DNA from: Flavobacteriales bacterium
GTDB taxonomy: Bacteria; Bacteroidota; Bacteroidia; Flavobacteriales; Flavobacteriaceae
Assembly: GCA_026996605.1 (NCBI GenBank)
Contig: JALWLE010000060.1
Coordinates: forward strand, 62,001-126,000
Length of the DNA: 64,000 nt
Direction: 5' to 3'
Shown here: one piece after another, positions 1-9,814 of the stretch
Layout: every line of letters begins with the position of its first letter
Numbering within the stretch: position 1 is the first letter of the stretch
The notes under the pieces: generated by a model
What the model was told of the DNA's origin: nothing
Database searches by the model: none
The model's input: only the letters and a program-made list of their open reading frames with translations
Position numbers and translations under genes: made by a program

Positions 1-43
1 TATATTGTGGTTACTTAGATTAAAAATTTTAGTCTCTTGTATT

Positions 44-1846
44 TTAATCAATTGATAATTCTTGAATTTCTTCCAATAACGCTGCTACTCGTTGTCTTGA
101 ATAATGGAGCTCTTTTAAAACATTATCTTTTGTTTTTGACATAAGACTTTTGTTTTCAGAAAATAATTTTTGATAATACACAATACCGGCGTTCAAATTT
201 TCTGTAAATTTTTTAAAATACTTGTTTTTTTTCTTGTCAATAGGCGTTTTAAGTCCTTCAATTTCATTTTTTAAGTAGTCTATGTAGAGATTTAATTCTT
301 TGACAAACATATGAGGACGATAGTTTTTTTTAAGGAGATTTATTTTACCGTAAATATGTCCAACCATATTTTTTAATGAAACAATTTTGTTAAAATAAGC
401 CATGTTCGGACCGGGACAAACCGTAACACCGTTATCTTTAATTTTATAATCAATTTGGTGTGTGATAATAGCCGGTTCGGATAAGCCGACACAAAGACAT
501 TCGGGGGCTATAATCTTGTCAAATTCTTTTTTATATAATATTTCAGGCAGATTCTTTTCATCAAGCTCTTTGAGTTTTAAGTATTGGTATTGTCTTGAGG
601 CAGTACAAATGGGTTTGTCTGTATATTCCGTATTGGACACTAAATACGCTTTCGGACAACTGCTACCGGCACGTCCCTTTTTGGCTTTTTCTATTTTTTT
701 TGTAGTGGCTGAAGCAGTGCGTAAACTATTAAACGGTACACCTAGGGGTGAAATGTTGCTTAAATACAAGTCTTTTTCTTCTGCATTTGATAAGTCTTGC
801 ATAGTTTCCCCATCAACCGTAGTAGCTTCCGGAACTAGTAGGAACGGACTTCCCCAACCAACGCTATCTACTTGGTAATAGTCCAATAAAAACTGGTGTT
901 CTTCGTGCGTACCGACGCCACCTTGAGCTGTTATGCGCATAGGTAAAGCTTTTTGCGGAATTGGTTTGTTCTTTAGTTCTAAAGCTTTAATTAGTATGTT
1001 GTGAACATCTTCAATTAACACTGCACGATTCTTTTTAAATTCTTCTAAAATAGGTCCCATTAAGTAACCTTCAGTAGCAAAGGCGTGTCCGCCACAATTC
1101 AAGCCTGATTCAATACGATATTCGCTAACCCAAAGTCCTTTTTTAGCCAAAAATTTTCCTTGTATCAGTGCGGAACGGTAATCACTGACTTTTAGGATAA
1201 TTTTTTTCTTTATATAACCGTTCTCATCGGGGTAAAAATCCTTAAAATTTTCGATATAACTATATAAACGCGGACTCATACCCGCCGATAACACCAATGA
1301 CGATTCCAAATTACTATTGGCATATCCGCGGAGCGCTGCATGGGCATCGTTATATTCTTGTGGAAGGGCTTCTCCGTTTTTGTCATAGTTTGTTTTATCG
1401 ACTTTCGTCATGATATTAACATCGATACTGCCCATGACCATGTTTTGGTGTAGCCATTCTTTGATATCCGTGACATTTTTCTTAATAACTTCTTTAAAGC
1501 TCTGTTTTAATGATGAAGAGTCCGGGAGCAAATCAAAATAATCAATTAATTCCGTTTTTTTGTCTTCATAATTATTCTTAAAACTTTCAAATTTTTCAGT
1601 TGTTAGTTGGTTGATCATATCGAGATAAGCGGTAATGCGTTTACTCATATAATCTTCGGCTTTTTGTGAAATTTCTTTGTAGGGTAAGTTAAATTTTTCA
1701 CTATACTTTGCCCGCAATTTTTCCAGTAAAACATTATCTACAAGTGAAATAACGGAATCGATACCAAACGGTGCGACTTTTAAAGGCGTGTCAATAGTAT
1801 AAGCAACCCCCATAACAGGGATATGAAAATTGTGTGGTGATGTCAT
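44..1846 (-). CDS. Conserved protein of unknown function, 600 aa
   Basis: I do not recognise a characterised function. I recall similar full-length proteins in other Bacteroidota, usually unnamed. There is no signal peptide or membrane segment, so it is probably cytoplasmic. Glycine-rich motifs look like cofactor or substrate loops: GLNCGGHAF (about 248-256), TAQGGVGTH (307-314), VGWGSP (329-334) and VCPGPNMAYF (476-485). The AQGGVGT stretch recalls TIM-barrel flavoenzymes such as nitronate monooxygenase, but this is only a resemblance. Six cysteines (251, 397, 414, 450, 452, 477) sit in or near such motifs. The last 120 residues are Lys/Glu-rich and probably helical. ATG start; a TATCTTTG -7-like element lies upstream at 1879-1886 on the minus strand. 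Monocistronic. Confidence 0.85.
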   Translation of the reverse strand: MTSPHNFHIPVMGVAYTIDTPLKVAPFGIDSVISLVDNVLLEKLRAKYSEKFNLPYKEISQKAEDYMSKRITAYLDMINQLTTEKFESFKNNYEDKKTELIDYFDLLPDSSSLKQSFKEVIKKNVTDIKEWLHQNMVMGSIDVNIMTKVDKTNYDKNGEALPQEYNDAHAALRGYANSNLESSLVLSAGMSPRLYSYIENFKDFYPDENGYIKKKIILKVSDYRSALIQGKFLAKKGLWVSEYRIESGLNCGGHAFATEGYLMGPILEEFKKNRAVLIEDVHNILIKALELKNKPIPQKALPMRITAQGGVGTHEEHQFLLDYYQVDSVGWGSPFLLVPEATTVDGETMQDLSNAEEKDLYLSNISPLGVPFNSLRTASATTKKIEKAKKGRAGSSCPKAYLVSNTEYTDKPICTASRQYQYLKLKELDEKNLPEILYKKEFDKIIAPECLCVGLSEPAIITHQIDYKIKDNGVTVCPGPNMAYFNKIVSLKNMVGHIYGKINLLKKNYRPHMFVKELNLYIDYLKNEIEGLKTPIDKKKNKYFKKFTENLNAGIVYYQKLFSENKSLMSKTKDNVLKELHYSRQRVAALLEEIQELSID

Positions 1847-1960
1847 TTTGTTAGCTGTTTGTTGTTTTGATTAAATAACAAAGATAAGTTTTTATTGTTT
1901 GATGTTTGTGTTAATTAACATAATATTTACGTATTATTTGTGTAAAATTTAATAAAAAAA

Positions 1961-1980
1961 AACCGCCAAATTTGGCGGTT
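1961..1980 (-). terminator. Terminator after the susCD operon
   Basis: A perfect 20-nt palindrome (arms AACCGCCAAA and TTTGGCGGTT) is flanked by an A-run on the left and a T-run on the right, so it can terminate in either direction. It lies 20 nt downstream of the SusD stop codon. It also separates the SusCD operon from the promoter of the 600-aa gene. Confidence 0.85.
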
Positions 1981-2000
1981 TTTTTATTAAAAAATATGAA

Positions 2001-3536
2001 TTACTGATCCCACCATACTTTACTGGTATTACTATCAGTAGGTGGTACTAATGCATTAACACCGGATTTATAGTTTTCACCATTTAATCCGCTTTCGTCA
2101 GACGGGTAAATATATCTTCTAGGTATATTTCCATCATTCAAGTAATCGTGTGCAGGCTGTAATGTAGGGAAATTGGTTCTTCTCCATTCTGCCCAAGCAT
2201 CAAATCCTTGCGGAAATAAGCTTACCCATTTTTCTTCAGCAATAACTTGAGCAAAAGATGTTGTAGAAGCATCTGCAACTCTAGCTGCTGCATATGTAGG
2301 AGCATAGTTAGGAAGTTCATTTGCATCGGCTACATCGGGTTCTTTACCTGCACTCAAAGCGGGTATAACTTTATTAATATTTAATGAGTTATATGAAGCA
2401 ATAATACCGTTGGTTAACATTGTCGCAGGATCTTCAGTTGTCCACCCTAAGTTGGCAGCATCTGCTCTGTTAAGATATGTGTAAGACGCTGTCATCAAAG
2501 GTAATGATGCATTTACATTCCACCAGTGTACTTTATCCATTTGCGCATCACCGGTTTGAAGGGCATCATAGCCATAAGGACGACCATCACCCAACGAGTC
2601 AGATGAATACACTTTTAATCTAATATCTAAGGTGTGGTTAGATGTAGGGTTAAGTGAACCTATACCTGTATAACCGTTTAAAGCATCAGTAAATTCTTTA
2701 GACAAGTTATAGTCTTTTGCTCTATTTCTTGACCATGGATTATTTTGTCCCGGTGAAGTATTATAAAAAGTAAACCAGGCTTCATCACTGATATTTTCTA
2801 TCACTCCGTTCGGATCATTAAGAGCACCATTAAATTCTGTTGCAGCATAATCGGATGAACCGGGATATTTTTTAGATAATTGCAAACTTGCTTGAAGTAT
2901 AAATGAATTAGCAAATTTTTTCCATCTAACAACATTACCTTTGTATATTATATCTCCAACCGGTCCTGCTAGACTTTCATCCATCATGTCTCTGGCAGCT
3001 TTAACTTCATCGATGATGCTTTTATAAATTGATTCTTGTGAATCATAAGCAGGAGTAAGATTATCTAAACCTTGTAACGCTTCTGAGTAAGGAACATTCC
3101 CGAATGTATCAGTTAATCGCTTAATAATAACTGCTTTCATTATCATAGCTACCCCTTTCTGATTCTCAACTGCACCTTTTGATAAAATTGTAGGTGTAAT
3201 ATTATCAGGATTATCTAAAAAATTAATAACTTCTTGAAGAGCGTTTAACTCGCTTGCATAATACTGTCCCCAATAAGAAGCAGCTTCGTTATAGCGCATC
3301 TCATCGGTATAAACATTTTGTGTTTGATATTGGACGTATAAGGTTGGTCTAATTAAGTATTCTCTACCTGTAATTGTTGCATAATTAACTTGTGCAGCAG
3401 TTAACAAGGTTTGAGGATCTGGTTCTGTAGGTCCATTTTTGTTCTCATTCATGTCGCCAAAATCGACATTCTCACATGCCCCGAACGTCAACGCTAGAGC
3501 CAAGTATAATAATATGATTATTTTATTTTTTTTCAT
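2001..3536 (-). CDS. SusD/RagB-like outer-membrane lipoprotein
   Basis: Surface lipoprotein that acts as the nutrient-binding lid on its SusC partner. The signal peptide ends in a lipobox TFGAC with Cys21 as the lipidation site. The following segment (NVDFGDMNENKNGPTEPDP) and the overall pattern match the SusD-like family 2 (Pfam SusD-like_2) rather than classical starch-binding SusD. Its 511 residues are normal for the family. It starts 4 bp after the SusC stop codon, so the two are co-transcribed and probably translationally coupled. No glycosidase or peptidase is linked, so the imported substrate cannot be read from context; in this subfamily peptides or other oligomers are possible. Confidence 0.93.
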   Translation of the reverse strand: MKKNKIIILLYLALALTFGACENVDFGDMNENKNGPTEPDPQTLLTAAQVNYATITGREYLIRPTLYVQYQTQNVYTDEMRYNEAASYWGQYYASELNALQEVINFLDNPDNITPTILSKGAVENQKGVAMIMKAVIIKRLTDTFGNVPYSEALQGLDNLTPAYDSQESIYKSIIDEVKAARDMMDESLAGPVGDIIYKGNVVRWKKFANSFILQASLQLSKKYPGSSDYAATEFNGALNDPNGVIENISDEAWFTFYNTSPGQNNPWSRNRAKDYNLSKEFTDALNGYTGIGSLNPTSNHTLDIRLKVYSSDSLGDGRPYGYDALQTGDAQMDKVHWWNVNASLPLMTASYTYLNRADAANLGWTTEDPATMLTNGIIASYNSLNINKVIPALSAGKEPDVADANELPNYAPTYAAARVADASTTSFAQVIAEEKWVSLFPQGFDAWAEWRRTNFPTLQPAHDYLNDGNIPRRYIYPSDESGLNGENYKSGVNALVPPTDSNTSKVWWDQ

Positions 3537-3540
3537 TTTC

Positions 3541-6500
3541 TTAGAATTTTAATTTTAAGTTCATACCAAAACTTCTAGTACCAGGAAGTTGTCCGTTTTC
3601 TCCATAACTTTGAGCTAATTCTGAAGGATCCCATCCATGAACATTATCTTCTGCTACTGCAATCATCATCACATTTCTACCGATTACACCTATTGAAGCT
3701 TCTTTTACAAACTTACCGAGGAATCCTTTAGGGAATGTGTATGATAATGCAACTTCACGTAATTTAATATAACTTGCATCATGTACAAAAGGTTCAGCAA
3801 GTCTGTTACCATACCATTGAGTTGCCCATGTGTAGGTGTCAACATAATCATCATATGGAGTACCATCAGCTTTAACACCAGTAACATGAACACCACCACC
3901 ATCAGCTACAGCATCTCTTTTTGGATTACCTTTATCATTGTTTCCTGCAGTTTCAGCATATAAACCGGTATAAGTTCCCCACATTTCTGATAAAGAGAAG
4001 AATTTACCTCCTTTTTGAAAATCTATTGATGCTGTCAATGTTATACCTTTGTATGAGAATGTATTAAGAATACCACCGGTAAAGTCAGGTAGAATACTTC
4101 CGAAATATACATTTTGCTCTACAGCATAGGTTCCATTGTCATTAACTATAATGTTGCCGTTATCATCTCTTTTATAACCGTTTCCTTTTAATTGACCCCA
4201 TTCTTCACCTTCGTGATGTTCTAAGGTAACAAAGCCAAATGCCGGTCTATTAGATGCACCGGTTGGAGTAACATCTCCACCTGTTACACCCGGAGCTTGT
4301 AAAACAGGGACTCCTTCTTTAATTTTGTTAACCATGGTTTTGTTTTTACCAAAATTAAATGCAACATCCCAATTAAAGCCTTTTTTGTCGGCTTTAAAGA
4401 TCTTGCCACCTATGGTTAGTTCTATACCTTCTCTTTGAATTTCTCCGGCATTTGTTAGGAAGCTGGTATATCCTGTTGTCGGGGTAATTGAAATAGGAAT
4501 AATTTCGTCCGTTCTAAGTTCATTGTAATATGTTAGACTGAAATTAATACGATTTTTTAATAATTTTAAATCGACACCTGCTTCAGTTGCTGTATTTAAA
4601 GCCGGTTTAATATTGGGGTCAATTAATGTACTTGGTGTGTAAGTATATATTTGTGAACCGGAACCTCCAATCGGTTTTGTTCCAATGGTGTATGTAGGGT
4701 TGATTTTCAGAGCAGAAACATCATTACCTACTTGTCCCCAACTGGCTCTTAATTTACCAAATGAAATTAGATCACTATTTTTTAACAATTTACTGAAAAT
4801 AAATGAAGCTCCAATTGAAGGATAACCATAACCATTATGATTGTTTGGTAATGCAGAACTCCAGTCTCTTCTGTAAGTTGCATCTAAATAAAGATAATCC
4901 TTATATCCTACTGAAACTTTTGAATATAAACTATTAACTTGTTTTTCATATAGATATTTTCTGGTAACTGGAATTTCAGAAGCATTATTAAATACATATA
5001 CATCAGGTATTACCAAACCACCTTGGTTTGCTCCTATATCCATTTGAGTTGATACTCTATAATAATTGTTTTTTCTGATATTTCCTCCAACGAACGCTTG
5101 AATGTCAAAATTTTCAAACTTGTTTTTATAGTTTACTCTTGCATTGTAGTTATCTTCTTGCGAAGTGCTGTCCCATACACCAAAACCGTTTTGCCATGCA
5201 TTGTATAATTCAGGTGCAGCAGCACGAGCTAAAAAGTTATCAAGTTTATAAGTATTGTTATAGCTTGTATGATATCTTGATACGTTTGTGTTAACAGACC
5301 AGTTATCATTGAAATCATATTCTAAACCGACATTTCCGGAATATTTATCATTTTTATCTCTTTTATCATAGTGTTCCAACCAAGTATAAGGGTTAAACCA
5401 GAAAGCCGGTTTTTTAAATCCTTCTCTTCCTAAATAGTCTCCAACATATGCAAAATAATCCGGTCCCCACCAGTTCCATGATGCTGTATAGCCATCAGGG
5501 GTTGTAAGGTCCTTTAACTCTTTCATTTTTTGGGTATCTAATTGACGCCCAAACCATGCATTAAACGAACCGGTTGTTTGGTTACCGTAATCATCGTTGA
5601 AGTCACCATGAATTTTATCATAAGTCAGATTTAACCCTAAATTTAATTTTAACTTCGATGTTACGTCATAATTAAAGTTGGTTGTAATAAAGTTTTTAGA
5701 CATATCGGTAGAAGGAATCACTCCGGTAATATCTAGCTTTGAATAAGTAAAACGTATGGTAAAGTTTTCACCACCACCACTTAGAGCTACATAAGATTTA
5801 TTATATATACCGGTGTTAAAAAAGTTTTTAACATTGTCAGGTTGTGCAACATACTTTTCTGTTTTACCGTAATATGGGCTATCAGGCCACCAAGCATACC
5901 AAGGAAGATATTCTTGACCGTCAAATTTAGGTCCCCAACTTTCGTCAGCATAGTTGTTATCCCAAGTCAAATATCTTTTGCCTACAAACTCATTTCCTTG
6001 CCAGTAAGAAGGATATAAACTCATGGGTAATTGAGATCCGAATACATTGAATGAATCATCACCCTCATAACCTTGACCATATTCATTTTGGTAATTAGGC
6101 AAATAGGCTATTTTATCCATAGTTACAGCATTGCCAATTTCTATTGAGAAACTGCCTTTTTTAGCTTTAATACTTTCAAGTACAATAACTCCTGATGATG
6201 CTCTTTGTCCATATAATGCTGTAGCGGTAGGTCCTTTTAAAACGTTAACCGATGCAATATTATCCATATCAATATCATTAGGATCGTCAATAGGAATACC
6301 ATCTAAAACATACAAAGGATCATCATCTGATGTTAAGGAGATAGCCCCCCGTATTCTTATTTTACCGGATTCTCCTAATTTTGAACCGGCTTGACCATTA
6401 ATTTGAACACCGGCAACTTTACCAGCAATAGCTGTTTTAAGGTTGTCATTATGCGTAGCATTCAGTTCTTTTTGTTTTACTTGTTGAGTAGCATAAGAGA

Positions 6501-6855
6501 GCGTCTTTTCTTCTCTTTTAATCCCTAAAGCTGTCACAACAACTTCAGATAATTTTGACCCCTCTTTCATCTTAACATTAATGACGTTAGAGTCGCCCAC
6601 TTTCTTTTCAACGGTATTATAACCAACATAAGAGAACACAAGGGTTTGACCTTTGTCCGCTTTGATGGTATATTTACCGTCAAAATCTGTTGTAGCACCG
6701 GTATTGGTGCCTTTTACAATAATATTAACACCCGGAAGCGGCTCTCCGTTTCCGGCATCCGTAACCACACCCGTGATTACTTTACCTTGTGCAAACGATA
6801 GTTGCACGATTAACGCCAGCATGAGCGTTAAGATTACATTAAACTTTGTTCTCAT
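3541..6855 (-). CDS. SusC/RagA-family TonB-linked outer-membrane receptor
   Basis: TonB-dependent transporter, 1104 aa, the channel partner of the SusD protein downstream. In order: signal peptide (1-22, ending LSFA), carboxypeptidase-regulatory-like beta domain (about 25-100, VTDAGNGEPLPGVNI), the SusC signature around residues 103-122 (SEVVVTALGIKREEKTLSYA), plug domain with IRIRGAISL and YVLDGIPIDD, then a long beta-barrel ending in an aromatic residue (MNLKLKF). Import needs energy from TonB-ExbB-ExbD; ExbB/ExbD homologues lie at the other end of the window. The length is typical. The operon appears to hold only this gene and susD, with a possible promoter at 6884-6914. Confidence 0.96.
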   Translation of the reverse strand: MRTKFNVILTLMLALIVQLSFAQGKVITGVVTDAGNGEPLPGVNIIVKGTNTGATTDFDGKYTIKADKGQTLVFSYVGYNTVEKKVGDSNVINVKMKEGSKLSEVVVTALGIKREEKTLSYATQQVKQKELNATHNDNLKTAIAGKVAGVQINGQAGSKLGESGKIRIRGAISLTSDDDPLYVLDGIPIDDPNDIDMDNIASVNVLKGPTATALYGQRASSGVIVLESIKAKKGSFSIEIGNAVTMDKIAYLPNYQNEYGQGYEGDDSFNVFGSQLPMSLYPSYWQGNEFVGKRYLTWDNNYADESWGPKFDGQEYLPWYAWWPDSPYYGKTEKYVAQPDNVKNFFNTGIYNKSYVALSGGGENFTIRFTYSKLDITGVIPSTDMSKNFITTNFNYDVTSKLKLNLGLNLTYDKIHGDFNDDYGNQTTGSFNAWFGRQLDTQKMKELKDLTTPDGYTASWNWWGPDYFAYVGDYLGREGFKKPAFWFNPYTWLEHYDKRDKNDKYSGNVGLEYDFNDNWSVNTNVSRYHTSYNNTYKLDNFLARAAAPELYNAWQNGFGVWDSTSQEDNYNARVNYKNKFENFDIQAFVGGNIRKNNYYRVSTQMDIGANQGGLVIPDVYVFNNASEIPVTRKYLYEKQVNSLYSKVSVGYKDYLYLDATYRRDWSSALPNNHNGYGYPSIGASFIFSKLLKNSDLISFGKLRASWGQVGNDVSALKINPTYTIGTKPIGGSGSQIYTYTPSTLIDPNIKPALNTATEAGVDLKLLKNRINFSLTYYNELRTDEIIPISITPTTGYTSFLTNAGEIQREGIELTIGGKIFKADKKGFNWDVAFNFGKNKTMVNKIKEGVPVLQAPGVTGGDVTPTGASNRPAFGFVTLEHHEGEEWGQLKGNGYKRDDNGNIIVNDNGTYAVEQNVYFGSILPDFTGGILNTFSYKGITLTASIDFQKGGKFFSLSEMWGTYTGLYAETAGNNDKGNPKRDAVADGGGVHVTGVKADGTPYDDYVDTYTWATQWYGNRLAEPFVHDASYIKLREVALSYTFPKGFLGKFVKEASIGVIGRNVMMIAVAEDNVHGWDPSELAQSYGENGQLPGTRSFGMNLKLKF

Positions 6856-6883
6856 CTTCTTTTATTTTTGAGTTTGTCAACTA

Positions 6884-6914
6884 CAAATATCTTAATAAAA
6901 AGTTAATTACACAA
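6884..6914 (-). promoter_or_regulatory. Candidate promoter of the susCD operon
   Basis: On the minus strand TTGT (6914-6911) is followed 19 nt later by GATATTTG (6891-6884), a one-mismatch version of the Bacteroidota TTTG-N19-TAnnTTTG promoter. The ATG of susC lies about 28 nt downstream. Confidence 0.4.
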
Positions 6915-6948
6915 CTTTTCATTTCATATTTTTTCTAATAAATAAATT

Positions 6949-8409
6949 TTAAAATCTGAATGTTTGTGTAAAATTTAAATAAACATCTTGATAATCAGCA
7001 CTATAGCCAATTTGAATAGGTTTAACAATTTCAAATGTTAAAATTTGATTTTTATTGATAAAATGTAAACCAATGCCTGTATTTGCATAGGAAATGCTTG
7101 GTTTTTCAAAGATGCGTTTTTGTATATAATCGGCAATTACATAAAAATTAATCCTGTTTTTGTGATAAATTATGTTATTTTTAATGCTGTATATTTGGGA
7201 AAAATCATTTCCAAAATTTATTATTCTTCTAAATATTCTATTTAACACGTAGATTGGTATGCGTAGTTTATTTTGATTGTGAATATAGCTTTGTAAATTA
7301 TGAGAAAGAGATATATTATGACTAACCTTTTCTTTTGATTTTAATTGAGAATAGAAAAGATGATGATTAACATTGGAAATATTGATATTAAATTGGACTT
7401 GAAATTCAGCTTTCCAAGTTGTTTTTTGGTTTCTTTTTTTTATATGATATAGTATTCCGGTTAAGCGGTTGGATAGAGGTGCATTATTTATTGATTTAAA
7501 ACTATAAATATAATTTATACCAAAAGTTTGATTATGGATTTGATAATTTAGATTGGTTTGATTCTGAACTTCCAAACTGATAGTATCATTTCTTATGGTT
7601 GAAAAATAGTTATTAAATGTAAAGTTGCTGCCTTTTATATAGGGAATTTTTGTATTGAATTGAATTTGTTGATATTTACTTTTTTTTTGCCAAATGAAAC
7701 TCAATTGATCACCGACATTAAATAAATTATAAAAAGAACTCCTGATATGTCCTTCTAATTGAAGTTTTTCTTTTTCGGAATCGTAGTTAAACCCCAGCAT
7801 TCCATCTAATAAATTACCGTTTTCTTTTTTAACTTTCAAGACAACCATTTTTTTGCCATGATAAAAATTAATAAGGGGGCGTTCGAATATTTTGTAGCCT
7901 GTATTATCATTTATGAAACGCTCGATGTTATTAAGGTTTTTTATATCAATAGTTTTTGCTTTAAGTATTTTATTTAGTCTTTTTTTGATATTATTAGGAA
8001 ATTTTTTGTCAGATATAACCACCAAACTATCAATTTTAGCTTGAACTGTTTTATTATAATGATAAAAAACAAGTAATGTTTTGTTTTGCATGCGGATACT
8101 ATCAGGCTCTAAATGATTAAATAAATAACCGGCATGTATTAATGAATCATTAATTTTTTGTAACTTGATATTTATATTTCTTATAGATACTTTTCTTGGT
8201 GAGTTATTTATATATATGTATAATGTATCATCTATTTTTACTCCTTTAATATGTTTTTGTTGTCCCTTAAATGTTATATGAGCCCCTAGCAAATGCTTTT
8301 GTAACAGAAGGTTTAATAGTGTGTCATTTTTATTAATTCCGGTTTGCTTATGCTGCCCTATTATAAATCCGGAGAGTAAAAAAAATATAATGACGTGGAG
8401 GAATTTCAT
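6949..8409 (-). CDS. Predicted outer-membrane beta-barrel protein (Omp85-like)
   Basis: A 486-aa exported protein with an N-terminal signal peptide (about 1-18, ending GFIIG). Residues about 60-190 look like one or two POTRA-type alpha/beta units (INDSLIHAGYLFN, KRLNKILKAKTIDI). From about 200 on, alternating polar/hydrophobic strands continue to a C-terminal Phe (TQTFRF), the usual signal for insertion by the BAM complex. This resembles the Omp85/TamA group but is short, and I cannot assign a substrate. It lies 93 bp upstream of susC on the same strand; since susC has its own promoter-like element, co-transcription is uncertain. Confidence 0.75.
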   Translation of the reverse strand: MKFLHVIIFFLLSGFIIGQHKQTGINKNDTLLNLLLQKHLLGAHITFKGQQKHIKGVKIDDTLYIYINNSPRKVSIRNINIKLQKINDSLIHAGYLFNHLEPDSIRMQNKTLLVFYHYNKTVQAKIDSLVVISDKKFPNNIKKRLNKILKAKTIDIKNLNNIERFINDNTGYKIFERPLINFYHGKKMVVLKVKKENGNLLDGMLGFNYDSEKEKLQLEGHIRSSFYNLFNVGDQLSFIWQKKSKYQQIQFNTKIPYIKGSNFTFNNYFSTIRNDTISLEVQNQTNLNYQIHNQTFGINYIYSFKSINNAPLSNRLTGILYHIKKRNQKTTWKAEFQVQFNINISNVNHHLFYSQLKSKEKVSHNISLSHNLQSYIHNQNKLRIPIYVLNRIFRRIINFGNDFSQIYSIKNNIIYHKNRINFYVIADYIQKRIFEKPSISYANTGIGLHFINKNQILTFEIVKPIQIGYSADYQDVYLNFTQTFRF

Positions 8410-8934
8410 TTTAGATTTTTTTGAGGTTCAAAGATTATAAAATTCTTTAATGAATATTTTTTCTTTTGTGTCCTAATGTGTCTTATGTGGTTTTTTGTCA
8501 TTTCTGATATCATTCGTTATTCGATACCGGCATTTCGGTACACCATTCCTTCGTCGTGGCACTCAGAGACCTTTATTTCTGCTTTATAGCAAATTCTGTA
8601 TTCGTCTTGGTATTCAACAACCTTGCTTTCATTAATTAAAAAAAGGTCGCCGGGTAATTTTGATGCTAATCGGGATTGTACTGAAGCGTCGCGCTTTGCC
8701 GCTTTCTACTTGGCAATTCGCACTAATTTGCACTTTCCACTTTTTCGCTTGGCACTTTCCTCTAATATACTCCTCATTTATCTAACTTTTAACTAACCTA
8801 AAACGTCTCAAAATGTCCCTTATTGCTATATGTCAAATATTTTTTTCTAAATATGTATAAATCAGTTTGAAAAACAAAAAAATATTTCTATCTTTGCCGT
8901 CCGAAAAAGAACAAAGTTAAATTAAATTAAACAT
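8410..8934. other. Intergenic region with a possible gene remnant and a repeat half-element
   Basis: Divergent 525-bp gap. Positions 8473-8492 match one arm of the hairpin repeat at 30429-30485 at 18 of 20 bases. A stretch at about 8500-8760 looks less AT-rich than its flanks. On the minus strand it holds an uninterrupted frame of 62 sense codons (8705 down to the TAA at 8519-8517) with no usable start codon. Its translation looks protein-like, with Glu, Asp, Lys, Tyr and two Cys. It may be a decayed gene end, or chance. The right edge carries the rpsL promoter. Confidence 0.4.
8866..8896 (+). promoter_or_regulatory. Promoter of the str-S10-spc-alpha super-operon
   Basis: TTTG at 8866-8869, a 19-nt spacer and TATCTTTG at 8889-8896 form an exact match to the Bacteroidota sigma-A promoter consensus. 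Transcription would begin just after 8900, giving a leader of roughly 30 nt before the rpsL ATG at 8935. No other full promoter is evident until the end of rplQ. Confidence 0.85.
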
Positions 8935-9309
8935 ATGCCTACAATTCAACAATTAGTTAGAACAGGAAGAACCAAAATAACTAAGAAGAGTAAATCGGCT
9001 GCTTTAAAAGGAAGTCCGCAAAAACGTGGTGTATGTGTGCGTGTTTATACAACAACGCCTAAAAAACCGAATTCAGCTATGAGAAAAGTAGCGAGGGTTC
9101 GGTTAACTAATGGTAATGAAGTCAACGCATACATCGGTGGTGAAGGACATAATTTACAAGAGCACTCGATAGTATTAGTTAGAGGTGGAAGGGTAAAAGA
9201 TTTACCCGGAGTAAGATACCATGTCATTCGCGGTGCATTGGATACTGCCGGAGTGGATGGTAGAAAACAACGTAGATCTAAGTACGGAACGAAACGCCCT
9301 AAGAAGTAA
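8935..9309 (+). CDS. rpsL: 30S ribosomal protein S12 (uS12)
   Basis: Decoding-centre protein of the small subunit, 124 aa. The two loops that contact 16S rRNA are intact: TPKKPNSA with Lys43, and [10 protein letters not shown] with Lys88 and Asp89 (the residue that is methylthiolated in many bacteria). Both lysines are those found in streptomycin-sensitive ribosomes, so the sequence shows no classical rpsL resistance change. First gene of the super-operon, directly behind a consensus promoter. The rpsL-rpsG-fusA order is the conserved str arrangement. Confidence 0.99.
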   Translation: MPTIQQLVRTGRTKITKKSKSAALKGSPQKRGVCVRVYTTTPKKPNSAMRKVARVRLTNGNEVNAYIGGEGHNLQEHSIVLVRGGRVKDLPGVRYHVIRGALDTAGVDGRKQRRSKYGTKRPKK

Positions 9310-9325
9310 TTGAAAAAAAAGTAAC

Positions 9326-9802
9326 ATGAGAAAAGGAAGACCTAAAAAAAGACAAATTCTGCCCGATCCGAAATTTAACGATGCTTTGGTAACAAGATTC
9401 GTTAATAATTTAATGTGGAACGGTAAAAAATCCCTTGCATTCAATTTGTTTTATGAAGCATTGGATATTGTAGATCAAAAGAAGGGAGATGATGAAAAAT
9501 CGGCTTTGGAAATATGGAAACAGGCTTTATCGAATGTGATGCCGCACGTAGAGGTTAGAAGCCGTCGTGTAGGAGGGGCAACATTCCAAATACCGATGCC
9601 AATTAGACCTGAACGTAAAGTATCATTGGCTATGAAATGGATGATCAATTTTGCACGAAAGCGTAATGAAAAATCCTATCCGCAAAAATTGGCATCCGAA
9701 ATTTTGGCAGCCTATAAAGAGGAAGGTGGTGCTGTTAAAAAGAAAAATGATACACATAGAATGGCAGAAGCTAATAAAGCATTCTCACATTTTAGATTTT
9801 AA
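9326..9802 (+). CDS. rpsG: 30S ribosomal protein S7 (uS7)
   Basis: Primary 16S rRNA-binding protein that nucleates assembly of the 30S head and lines the exit site. The 158 aa cover the whole family: basic N-terminus (RKGRPKKRQ), the helical core with [14 protein letters not shown], and the C-terminal [15 protein letters not shown]. It follows rpsL by 16 nt and precedes fusA by 12 nt. In enterobacteria S7 represses the str operon by binding its mRNA; whether this occurs here is not visible. Confidence 0.99.
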   Translation: MRKGRPKKRQILPDPKFNDALVTRFVNNLMWNGKKSLAFNLFYEALDIVDQKKGDDEKSALEIWKQALSNVMPHVEVRSRRVGGATFQIPMPIRPERKVSLAMKWMINFARKRNEKSYPQKLASEILAAYKEEGGAVKKKNDTHRMAEANKAFSHFRF

Positions 9803-9814
9803 TATTGATCAGTA

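Noticed and set aside
462-878. 138-codon plus-strand frame
   Set aside because: It lies wholly opposite the 600-aa gene and has no domain or promoter; an antisense shadow.
8661-8760. Degenerate GCACTTTCC-like words as a repeat array
   Set aside because: The copies are short, irregular and poorly matched; not distinguishable from chance by eye.
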